From contig NZ_JAETWA010000046.1 in NCBI RefSeq assembly GCF_016774335.1, positions 186,001 through 250,000 of the forward strand: a stretch of 64,000 nucleotides of DNA. The letters run 5' to 3'. Within the stretch, counting starts at the first letter, position 1, and each line of letters opens with the position of its first letter. A model generated the notes under the pieces. That model ran no database searches. It was not told the origin of the DNA and saw only the letters and a program-made list of their open reading frames with translations. Made by a program: the position numbers and the translations under genes. Positions 8,066-15,183 of the stretch are shown one piece after another. The DNA is from Luteimonas saliphila. Its GTDB lineage: Bacteria > Pseudomonadota > Gammaproteobacteria > Xanthomonadales > Xanthomonadaceae.

Positions 8066-8443
8066 ATGGATTGGATGGCTGCCGTTCTTGTGCTAATCGT
8101 CGCCACCGGCGCTTCGGCACAGACGCGCCGCTACGGCGACGTGTCCTACCAGAAGCCGCAGGACTGCAGCATCATCACCGAGCAGAACAGACACAATCCC
8201 TTCGGCTACCTGTTCCGCGACCAGTGCGAACGCATCAACGCCAGCTCCAGGCAGAGCACGGCGCGCATCCTGGGCCGGCCGCAGCCGTCGCGGAAGGTGC
8301 TGAAGGTGCCTGCGCACGGCTCCGATGAGGCAAAGCGCCTCGGCGTTGCCTGCATGGGCGGGCTGGTGATGCTGCGGCTCGAGAACGGATGGCAGCAGGC
8401 ACTGGACGACGAACACCGCTACTACACGTGCCGGGAACGCTGA
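8066..8443 (+). CDS. Small secreted protein of unknown function
   Basis: A 125-residue protein starting MDWMAAVLVLIVATGASAQ, a typical signal peptide cleaved after ASA. The ATG at 8066 has GGGAA at suitable distance; ATG 8054 is possible but has no ribosome site. The mature part has four cysteines (DCS, QCER, ACMG, TCRE) that could form two disulfides in the periplasm. The 5' end lies on the boundary of the AT-rich segment, so the upstream promoter region may have been replaced when the ATPase gene arrived. No family recognised. Confidence 0.68.
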   Translation: MDWMAAVLVLIVATGASAQTRRYGDVSYQKPQDCSIITEQNRHNPFGYLFRDQCERINASSRQSTARILGRPQPSRKVLKVPAHGSDEAKRLGVACMGGLVMLRLENGWQQALDDEHRYYTCRER

Positions 8444-8495
8444 GAGACAGCGCGTCGTTCCGGTTCACTTCTTTCCCGACTCCTGCGTGGTTCCG

Positions 8496-9317
8496 ATGAT
8501 CGCCACCTGCCGGCTCAACCTGTTCCTCGCCATCGCGCTGCTGCCCGCCTTCGGGCATGCCTGCGACCAGGCGCCCGCGCTCGAAGGCGTGCTGTCGATC
8601 CCGCAGTGCGACCCGGCATCGGCAGACGCCGACTGCGTGCCCGGATCCCAGGCGGCGTACGAAGCGCTCGAAGCGCTCGAGGTCCCCGATGTCTTCACCA
8701 TCGGCGTGCAGACCAGTCCCTGGCGGATGTACGACGCCGAAGGACGGATCCTGACCATCGATGAAGTGGCTGCCGCGATCCGTGCCGGCAGGCCGGAGAG
8801 CGACCGGCGCGTGCATCTGGCGGGTTCGTGGACGGCCGCCCGGCCGGATGGCGACGGCGAGACGTTGGCGCATCGGGTGTCGGTCGCCCTGGATGGTTTC
8901 CCGGTGGACGGAAGCGATGGATTCCTCTGGCTGAGTCCCACGGGCGCCATGCGCACCACCAAGCAGGCGTTCTCGGTGTGGAAGAGCGGGCCGTACCGCG
9001 TGGCGCGTGGCGAGGACGTGCTGATGGCGCTGGTGCCGGGCGCGATAGCGCAGTTCGAGGATCAGTTCGCCAACGACGGCCTCGCGGCCGGCGTGGTGGA
9101 GGCGGGCATCGGCTTCGATGTCTTCATGCTCTGCCAGGAACGCGCTTTGGCGGCATTCGAACGCGCCGCCGGAATGGGCAGCGCGATCGGCGCCTACAAC
9201 GCGGGCCTGATGCACGTCGATCTGGGCGATCGCACTTCGGCAATCACCTGGCTGGAGTTGGCGAAACGTCTGGGCGAGAGCAAGGCAACCGCCGTCCTGG
9301 CGGACCTGCAGCAATAA
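8496..9317 (+). CDS. Secreted protein with C-terminal Sel1/TPR-like helices
   Basis: A 273-residue protein with an N-terminal signal peptide (LNLFLAIALLPAFGHA). The last 60 residues (AFERAAGMGSAIGAYNAGLMHV, then a second helix pair) look like Sel1-type tetratricopeptide repeats, which mediate protein contacts. The middle has no recognised domain. A GTG nine bases upstream of the ATG is an alternative start. It lies 52 bp after the preceding small secreted protein on the same strand, so the two may be co-transcribed and act in the periplasm. Function unknown. Confidence 0.7.
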   Translation: MIATCRLNLFLAIALLPAFGHACDQAPALEGVLSIPQCDPASADADCVPGSQAAYEALEALEVPDVFTIGVQTSPWRMYDAEGRILTIDEVAAAIRAGRPESDRRVHLAGSWTAARPDGDGETLAHRVSVALDGFPVDGSDGFLWLSPTGAMRTTKQAFSVWKSGPYRVARGEDVLMALVPGAIAQFEDQFANDGLAAGVVEAGIGFDVFMLCQERALAAFERAAGMGSAIGAYNAGLMHVDLGDRTSAITWLELAKRLGESKATAVLADLQQ

Positions 9318-9583
9318 AGTGTCTGGGCGACTCCGCGTCCAGCGGTGCATGCCGATCCATCAGACCGTGAGCGGCGGTGGCTGGGTCGGCGCGAAAGGCC
9401 CGGGTTCACTTTTCTTCCAGAACGATGGGTCCAGCTGATTCCGCTCATCGGTCCGGGAGATGCCGACATTCAGCCGCGTCGCCCGTATCGGCCCAGTCCG
9501 CGATGCTCGGCTTGCGCGTACCTGCGGAGCGAGTAGGCCGCATGCCGCACAATGCACAGCCCCCCGCACGACCAGGACGTGGC

Positions 9584-9802
9584 ATGGACGTCGAAGCTCT
9601 CCTCCGCGCAGCCCTTCGTGAAGCAGGCTACGGGCCCGATGCCATCGGGTCGGCGTTGCCGCGGATCATGCGCATCCTGCAGGCGGAGGACGTGCGCATC
9701 GAAGCCGGGCGCGCCCTCTCGCGCAAGGAGCGCGAGTACGTGCGGGTGCAGCTCGAGATGGGCGTGGACGTGTCGGAGATCGTGGCCGGCCTCAAGCGCT
9801 GA
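9584..9802 (+). CDS. Small cytoplasmic protein of unknown function
   Basis: A 72-residue, mostly helical, charged protein beginning MDVEALLRAALREAGYG. The ATG at 9584 is chosen because AGGACG sits at ribosome-site distance; an in-frame ATG at 9542 would add 14 low-complexity residues. No signal peptide or membrane helix. It converges on the TPR gene at 9860. No family recognised; coding is supported by the codon pattern and ribosome site rather than by homology. Confidence 0.5.
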   Translation: MDVEALLRAALREAGYGPDAIGSALPRIMRILQAEDVRIEAGRALSRKEREYVRVQLEMGVDVSEIVAGLKR

Positions 9803-9859
9803 TCCACGCCTGCGCTGTGCGCACGCTCTGGACAAGAAGGCGTCAAGAGCATTTCCCGA

Positions 9860-10831
9860 TCACTGTCCCGAGGGCGCATCGTCGTCCGGGGCGTCCTGTT
9901 CCAGCTCAGGCTCCTGCCACCACACGTGTCCTTCAACACGCTGGGGAGCGATGACCTCACGGATCTCGATGCCCTCCACCTCGCGCCCCCGGCCGCCTGC
10001 CTGCCAGTCCTTGAGCACCTTCTCGACCGACTTCCGGCTCTGGGCGGCGATGCCCAGGTTGCGGCTGGGCGACCAGTCGTCGTTCACCACGGGCGCATCG
10101 TGCTGGTGCGGCGCGTCGTAGCTGCAGCGCAGGCAGTAATGCTGGATGCTCTGTGTCCAGTCTTCGATGTATCCGATGCCTGGCACGGTCGTGTCCAGCA
10201 GCACCTGCAGGTCTTCGCTGCGTTCGCAGCGCACGAATGCGACGTGGGTGGCGAACTCCGAGGTTTCCAGGCGCTGCAGTTCGTTGAAGACGTTGACCTT
10301 GCGGTCGCCGTCCCAGCGCCAGCCGGTGGACGCGCCGTCGTGCAGCACGATGTCGCCGAACCGGTGGCCGCTCTCGGGAAGCGGCACGTTGAGCAGCCGC
10401 GCGCGCACCGGATCGATGCGGCGCGCCCAGACGGTTTCGCCCCCGGCCCAGGGATTCAGCCTCACCACCGCGAGGCCGTAGTCGTCCGTGATCGGGCCCT
10501 GGCCTTCCAGAACCCGGACGCCGCATGCACCCCACAGCGCGCGAACACGCGCCCAGTCGCCCAGCGCGGTCGCGGCGATCGCCGCATTCCAGTGTTCCGC
10601 CTCACTCGGCTCTTTCGTCAGTGCGATCGCCTGCAGGTTGTGATCGAGGGACGTCGGCCAGTCCAGCATGTACTTGTGCGCAAGGCCACGCATGTAGTGG
10701 TAGTAGTGCTTGTGCGGCGCGCGCGCCAGCAGCGCTTCGAAGTACTGCGAGGCTTCCAGGAGCGCGCCGCGGTCCATCGCGGCATAGGCAAGGTCGTGCA
10801 GGTCGTCCGAATTGTGTTGGTCATCGGCCAC
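9860..10831 (-). CDS. TPR-containing protein of unknown function
   Basis: A 323-residue soluble protein. The first ~100 residues are helical repeats with TPR spacing (ALLEASQYFEALLARAP, then DWPTSLDHNLQAIALT and AIAATALGDWARVRALW). Residues ~110-300 form an uncharacterised domain with an SYDAPHQHD patch and CLRC that could bind metal; the tail is acidic. The start is GTG, six bases after the stop of the upstream small secreted protein, so the two form a transcription unit. No signal peptide. The layout of TPR plus a conserved unknown domain occurs in immunity or scaffold proteins, but nothing here fixes a role. Confidence 0.7.
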   Translation of the reverse strand: MADDQHNSDDLHDLAYAAMDRGALLEASQYFEALLARAPHKHYYHYMRGLAHKYMLDWPTSLDHNLQAIALTKEPSEAEHWNAAIAATALGDWARVRALWGACGVRVLEGQGPITDDYGLAVVRLNPWAGGETVWARRIDPVRARLLNVPLPESGHRFGDIVLHDGASTGWRWDGDRKVNVFNELQRLETSEFATHVAFVRCERSEDLQVLLDTTVPGIGYIEDWTQSIQHYCLRCSYDAPHQHDAPVVNDDWSPSRNLGIAAQSRKSVEKVLKDWQAGGRGREVEGIEIREVIAPQRVEGHVWWQEPELEQDAPDDDAPSGQ

Positions 10832-10837
10832 TGGGCA

Positions 10838-11197
10838 TTACCGTCCGCGGTACGGCTCGCATCCTATCCCGTCGTTGTCGCGGTCCAGATGCGGTCCGTA
10901 ACCCGGATCCCCGCGATGCACCGGCGCTGCGCCCGCGGCCCTGGCCTCGGCGCAGTTGGCAAAGGCGCGTCCCGCAGGCGCACGCCCCGAGGGGGCGGCG
11001 CGCGAAGGCGTGAGGGTGGCAGGCGCGACGTTCTGCCGCGGCGGGCCTTGGGCGGCCGGGCGGTGGCAGTGGTAGTCGCCCGTCTTGCGGTTGTGGTGGC
11101 AGCCCTCGGCATTGAGGCCGCCACCGTGCGCCAAGGCGGCGCCTGCGCCGGGCAGGGCGACGAGCAGCAGCGCGAGTCGCACAGCAAAACGATTCAT
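10838..11197 (-). CDS. Secreted protein with YHCH motif and excalibur calcium-binding domain
   Basis: A 119-residue protein with a signal peptide (FAVRLALLLVALPGAGAALA). The mature N-terminus has GGGLNAEGCHHNRKTGDYHCH, a His/Cys motif common in envelope proteins linked to metal or cell-wall binding. The C-terminus is an excalibur domain with an EF-hand-like loop DRDNDGIGCE, known for calcium binding in extracellular proteins. The ATG has GGGGGA at proper distance. It is the promoter-proximal gene of a pair with the TPR gene. Likely acts in the periplasm or outside the cell; target unknown. Confidence 0.83.
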   Translation of the reverse strand: MNRFAVRLALLLVALPGAGAALAHGGGLNAEGCHHNRKTGDYHCHRPAAQGPPRQNVAPATLTPSRAAPSGRAPAGRAFANCAEARAAGAAPVHRGDPGYGPHLDRDNDGIGCEPYRGR

Positions 11198-11381
11198 GGA
11201 TCCCCCTTCCCGCCGATCGGATCTGTCCACAATCGATCAGCAGGACTCGTGCCAGGCCACAAGGCGGCTACGACCTCGTGGCGGGGGACCTTGGGTGCCG
11301 CTGAGCGGCAACTGTGCGCCATTCGTGCGGGCACCGGCGATGCGATGGATCGACGCTCGCGCGGCGCGCCGACGGGACGGG

Positions 11382-11933
11382 TCACACCCCCGCAGGCCGC
11401 ACCTCGATCCCCAGCGCGGGTGCGATCACCCGCATCGCCTCGTCGTCGCTGGACAAGGTCATCCAGCCGGCGCGCGCGTCGGTGCCGGTCTCCCAGGTCC
11501 ACAGCGTGTAGCCGTCGAGGCGCAGCTGCTCGTGCGCGGTCTCGAGCAGGGCGTCGGGCGACACGCGCGCGAGGAAGGCCGCGTCGGTCGGGTCTTCCAC
11601 GCCCCAGTCGATGCGCAGGTTGAAGCGCGCGGCCAGCTCGGCGAGGCAGTCGATCAGGGCGCCGGGCTCGGTCTCGTCGATGTGGAAGCCGGATTTCCAG
11701 TCGATCACGTCCTTGAGCAGCCACACCGCGTCGACGTCCTCGGCATCGCCCCCGTCGAGCGCCTCCTGGAACGCGCCGAACTGCTGCAGCGCCGCGTCCT
11801 CGTCGCCCGGGTTGATGACCAGCAGTAGCTGCCACACCAGGGCCTCGGCACCGAGGTCGTCGTCGATCTGCGCGCGCTCGGTGTCGCCGGTGTAGTTGTC
11901 GTCGGGATCGAATTCTTCGTCGGGCAGGGTCAT
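11382..11933 (-). CDS. DUF6630-like protein
   Basis: A 183-residue acidic soluble protein with no signal peptide. Segments such as ALVWQLLLVINPGDEDAALQQFG, split here by description, plus DVIDWKSGFH and IDWGVEDP, match my recollection of the DUF6630 family found in xanthomonads and other proteobacteria. Family function is unknown. It faces away from the S41-like peptidase, with about 260 bp between them that must hold both promoters. Length is normal and no key residue can be judged. Confidence 0.72.
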   Translation of the reverse strand: MTLPDEEFDPDDNYTGDTERAQIDDDLGAEALVWQLLLVINPGDEDAALQQFGAFQEALDGGDAEDVDAVWLLKDVIDWKSGFHIDETEPGALIDCLAELAARFNLRIDWGVEDPTDAAFLARVSPDALLETAHEQLRLDGYTLWTWETGTDARAGWMTLSSDDEAMRVIAPALGIEVRPAGV

Positions 11934-12195
11934 CGCGTGCGCGTCCGCTGTGGTCTGGGGTCGAAAGCCTGCCGGATCGGGCAGAAGCAGGATCCGGCCC
12001 GCCCATGCTAAAGCGTCCGTCCGCGGGCTCGTCCCACCGGCACGGACGCATACCCCAACCCGCTCCCGCATGCGCACGGCATGTCCGCGTCCGGCGGAAG
12101 CGGGCAGGATCGATCCGTCGGGACGGCTTGCCAGCATGGGCAAAGACAGGGGCCCGGGGCTGGCCGATACTCTTCAACTCGCAAGGGGACGACAG

Positions 12196-13737
12196 ATGGC
12201 CAGCCTCGCACGGATCCTCCGCGTCCTCCCGCTGCTGGTTGCGATGGCATGCGCCGGTCCGGCATTTGCACAGGGCGCCACCACCGCGTCCACCGAGCGT
12301 TTTGCGGGCGAGACCCAACTGGGCTCGCAGCCGCCGATCCCCGCGCACGTCGAACTGGCGCGACAGGGCGACACCGTGACCGGCACCCTGTCGATCCCGG
12401 GCAGCCAGTTCGAACTCGAGGACGCGAGGGGCGCCGGAACGATCGTCGGACGCTTCCGCGGCGCCGGCGGCAGCGGCGGCATCACCCTGCGCACCGACGG
12501 CGACCTGCTGACGGCCGTGTTCGACCTCGCAGGCCAGTCCGGGACGATCACCGCGCAACGCACCACCCGGGATGCCGAGACGTTCTTCCGCCCGCCTGCG
12601 CAACGGATGGACCTGACCACGGCGCAGTGGCGGGAGGATCTCGACCACCTCGTCGCGATCCTGACACGCGAGCATGGCTCGCCGTTCCACCGCACGCCGG
12701 CCGAGGCGTTCGAACGCGAAGCCGAGCGGGTGCGTGCCGCGATCCCCGACCTCGACGCCGTTGCGGCCGCTCTCGCGTTCCGCAGGCTGGGCGCACTGAT
12801 CGGCGACGGCCATACATCCGTGGACCTGCCGCACGGTCGCCCGCGCCTGCCCATCGAGTTCTACTGGTTCGAGGACGGCCTGCGTGTCGTGGGCCTGCCT
12901 GCGCGGCACCGCGACCTGCTTGGTGCCAGGCTGGTGGCGGTGGACGAGGTGCCGGTTATGGGAATCGCGCAGCGGTTGCGCGCCTACATCCCCCAGGGCG
13001 AAACGGAGGGATTCCATCGCGCCCGGACGCCTGGCCTGCTGCACGATCCGGACGTGCTGCGTGCGATCGGGCTTGGCGCGAACCCCACGTTCGCCTTCAT
13101 GCTGGAGATCGACGGCAGGCAGGAGCGGGTGGTCCTCGCCTCCCACGACGGCGACGAACCCCTCCTGCTGGGCCGAGGCCGGCCGTTGTGGCAGCGACAC
13201 GACGGGCAGGCCTTCCACGACATGCAGCTCCCCGACGGCAGCGTCTACGTCAACTGGCGCGCCTATGACGGACTGGCCGACCATGGCGCCGCCTTGCTGC
13301 GAAAGCTGGAGGCGAACCGGCCCCCTCGCCTGATCATCGACCTGCGCGACAACGAAGGCGGCGACTACACCGTCGGCCGCAACTTCATCGAGGCGATCCG
13401 GAACACGCCGTGGCTCGACTGGCGCCGCAGGCTGTATGTGCTGATCGGCCGCAAGACCTTTTCCGCGGCGATGACCAATGCGGTCGACTTCAAGCGGACG
13501 ACGCAGGCCATCCTCGTCGGCGAGCCCGCGGGCGCCGCGCCCAACAACTGGCAGGAGGTGCGCCAGTTCCACCTGCCCAACTCCGGACTCGGCGTTCGCG
13601 TCTCCACGCGCTACTACGCGTTCCTTCCGGGCAGCCCGGAACTCCTTCCCGACCACCACGTCCCGCCCGAACCGGACGACTGGGCGAACGAACACGACGC
13701 GGCCATGCGCTTCGTGCTGGCGCAGCCCGTGGATTGA
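12196..13737 (+). CDS. Secreted S41-family (C-terminal processing) peptidase-like protein
   Basis: A 513-residue exported protein. Residues 1-26 are a signal peptide ending AFAQ. Residues ~35-135 are a beta-rich domain and ~150-250 a helical tail-specific-protease cap. The C-terminal S41 core has LRDNEGGD, corresponding to the LRxNxGG motif, and a nucleophile in KTFSAAM (Ser about 423) followed by VGEPAG. The usual Lys four residues after the serine is not evident, as in several S41 relatives, so activity is uncertain. The ATG at 12196 has AGGGGA seven bases upstream. Probably a periplasmic peptidase or peptide-binding relative. Confidence 0.85.
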   Translation: MASLARILRVLPLLVAMACAGPAFAQGATTASTERFAGETQLGSQPPIPAHVELARQGDTVTGTLSIPGSQFELEDARGAGTIVGRFRGAGGSGGITLRTDGDLLTAVFDLAGQSGTITAQRTTRDAETFFRPPAQRMDLTTAQWREDLDHLVAILTREHGSPFHRTPAEAFEREAERVRAAIPDLDAVAAALAFRRLGALIGDGHTSVDLPHGRPRLPIEFYWFEDGLRVVGLPARHRDLLGARLVAVDEVPVMGIAQRLRAYIPQGETEGFHRARTPGLLHDPDVLRAIGLGANPTFAFMLEIDGRQERVVLASHDGDEPLLLGRGRPLWQRHDGQAFHDMQLPDGSVYVNWRAYDGLADHGAALLRKLEANRPPRLIIDLRDNEGGDYTVGRNFIEAIRNTPWLDWRRRLYVLIGRKTFSAAMTNAVDFKRTTQAILVGEPAGAAPNNWQEVRQFHLPNSGLGVRVSTRYYAFLPGSPELLPDHHVPPEPDDWANEHDAAMRFVLAQPVD

Positions 13738-13818
13738 CCGATCGACGCGCCGGCGTTCGTCCTGCAGCGCGGCTGATGGCCGCGCGGCGGTTCGGACCGA
13801 CATTGACATCGCACGAAT

Positions 13819-13840
13819 CATTCACCAACATGGGTGAATG
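13819..13840. promoter_or_regulatory. Palindrome over the arsR start codon, candidate ArsR operator
   Basis: Perfect 8-bp inverted arms CATTCACC (13819-13826) and GGTGAATG (13833-13840) separated by six bases. The right arm contains the ATG of the ArsR-family gene. Position and symmetry fit an autoregulatory operator, whose occupancy would block promoter clearance or translation of the arsR/SRPBCC pair. No footprint evidence; inference from symmetry and position. Confidence 0.55.
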
Positions 13841-14167
13841 TTGAAACACGACCCCCGCGACAACGTGCTGATCGCCTTCGCCGATCCCACCCGCCGCGCG
13901 ATCCTGGAGCGGCTGTCGCGGGGCGAGGCGCGGGTGACCGAGGTCGCCGCGCCGTTCGCGATCTCGCTCAATTCGGTGTCCAAGCACATCCGCATCCTGG
14001 AACGGGCGCGGCTGGTGCGGCGGCGGCGGGTCGGGCGCGAGCACGTGCTGCGCATCAATCCGAAACCCATCGAGGACGCGGCGGCGTGGATGCGCACGCG
14101 CACCGAACAGTGGAGCGGCCGGCTGGAGCGGCTGGCGCGTCTCCTCGACGCCACGCCGCCCGACTGA
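13838..14167 (+). CDS. ArsR/SmtB-family transcriptional repressor
   Basis: A 109-residue winged-helix protein: DPTRRAILERLSRGEARVTEVA leads into the HTH with recognition helix ISLNSVSKHIRILERA and a basic wing (RRRRVGREH). No Cys or His metal site is visible, so it belongs to the non-metal ArsR group that is typically paired with an SRPBCC/AHSA1 protein. That partner follows ten bases downstream, in the same operon. The ATG lies within a palindrome (13819-13840), suggesting autorepression. Confidence 0.92.
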   Translation: MLKHDPRDNVLIAFADPTRRAILERLSRGEARVTEVAAPFAISLNSVSKHIRILERARLVRRRRVGREHVLRINPKPIEDAAAWMRTRTEQWSGRLERLARLLDATPPD

Positions 14168-14177
14168 AGGAGCCCGC

Positions 14178-14609
14178 ATGACCGCGCCCATCCAGATCCG
14201 CGTGACCCACCGCTACGCCCATCCGCCCGAGCGCGTGTTCGATGCCTGGCTCGACCCGGCCACCGTGGCGCGCTTCATGTTCTCGACCGAGACCGGCGCC
14301 CTGGTGCGCTGCGAACTCGACCCGCGCGTGGGCGGCCGCTTCGTGATGACCGACCGACGCCCCGACGGCGACGTCGAGCACTGCGGCCGCTACCTCGAGA
14401 TCGACCGCCCGCACCGGCTGGTGTTCACCTTCGGCATCCCCGCCGTCTCGCCCGACGAGGACCGCATCACCCTCGAGTTCCGTGCCGTCGACGGCGGCTG
14501 CGAGGTCACGCTCACCGACGAGATGGATCCGGCCTGGCGCGAGTACGAGGACAGCAGCCGCAAGGCCTGGGCGAAGATGCTGGCGACGCTGGAGCAGGCG
14601 CTGGACTGA
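14178..14609 (+). CDS. SRPBCC/AHSA1-family protein
   Basis: A 143-residue single-domain protein of the START-like SRPBCC fold: ERVFDAWLDPATVARFMF, GGRFVM, HRLVFTFG and a final long helix (RKAWAKMLATLEQALD) are family signatures. Such proteins bind hydrophobic ligands in a deep cavity, and many are regulated by an adjacent ArsR protein. The ATG follows AAGGAGCCCGC. Its last 30 bases form the start of a 229-bp tandem duplication, so a detached copy of the gene's end lies downstream at 14809-14838. Confidence 0.9.
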   Translation: MTAPIQIRVTHRYAHPPERVFDAWLDPATVARFMFSTETGALVRCELDPRVGGRFVMTDRRPDGDVEHCGRYLEIDRPHRLVFTFGIPAVSPDEDRITLEFRAVDGGCEVTLTDEMDPAWREYEDSSRKAWAKMLATLEQALD

Positions 14610-15037
14610 CGGATCCGGGGCCCGGCGCGATCGGACGCGTAGCCCGGATAAGGCCGCAGGCCGCATCCGGGGAGACGGAGACATCGGAGCACGATCCGAG
14701 GCCGCGTCGTTCTGCGGGCGGCGGCGCTCCGTTCTGCCGGAGCGGTGGCGCTCGTCGAGTGGCGTGGCAGCGGCACCCGGGTGCGCTTCGCTTACCCGGG
14801 CTACGGGACTGGCGTCGCTGGAGCAGGCGCTGGACTGACGGATCCGGGGCCCGGCGCGATCGGACGCGTAGCCCGGATAAGGCCGCAGGCCGCATCCGGG
14901 GAGATGGAGACATCGGAGCACGATCCGAGGCCGCGTCGTTCTGCGGGCGGCGGCGCTCCGTTCTGCCGGAGCGGTGGCGCTCGTCGAGTGGCGTGGCAGC
15001 GGCACCCGGGTGCGCTTCGCTTACCCGGGCTACGGGA
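14580..15037. repeat. 229-bp tandem duplication carrying a gene 3' end and paired REP elements
   Basis: Unit 1 (14580-14808) and unit 2 (14809-15037) are almost identical; I see a T/A change near 14586/14815 and a C/T change in GGAGACGGAG versus GGAGATGGAG. Each unit begins with the last ten codons of the SRPBCC gene. It then carries GTAGCCCGGATAAGG...GCATCCGGGG and, inverted at its end, CTTACCCGGGCTACG. A third copy would begin at CTG 15038 but is not present. The near-identity implies a recent event. The 574-bp spacer contains no gene. Confidence 0.9.
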
Positions 15038-15183
15038 CTGATCGGGGGATCCGCCGGCCCGGAGACGGGGTCGTCGCATCCGGCGCCGGGCTGCCGGGGC
15101 CCGCGTGTCGGGTCGTCGATGCTTTTCGCGTTCAACACGCCAGCACCTCGCACCTCGCGTGCCGTCCTGTTCCGGAGATCCCG

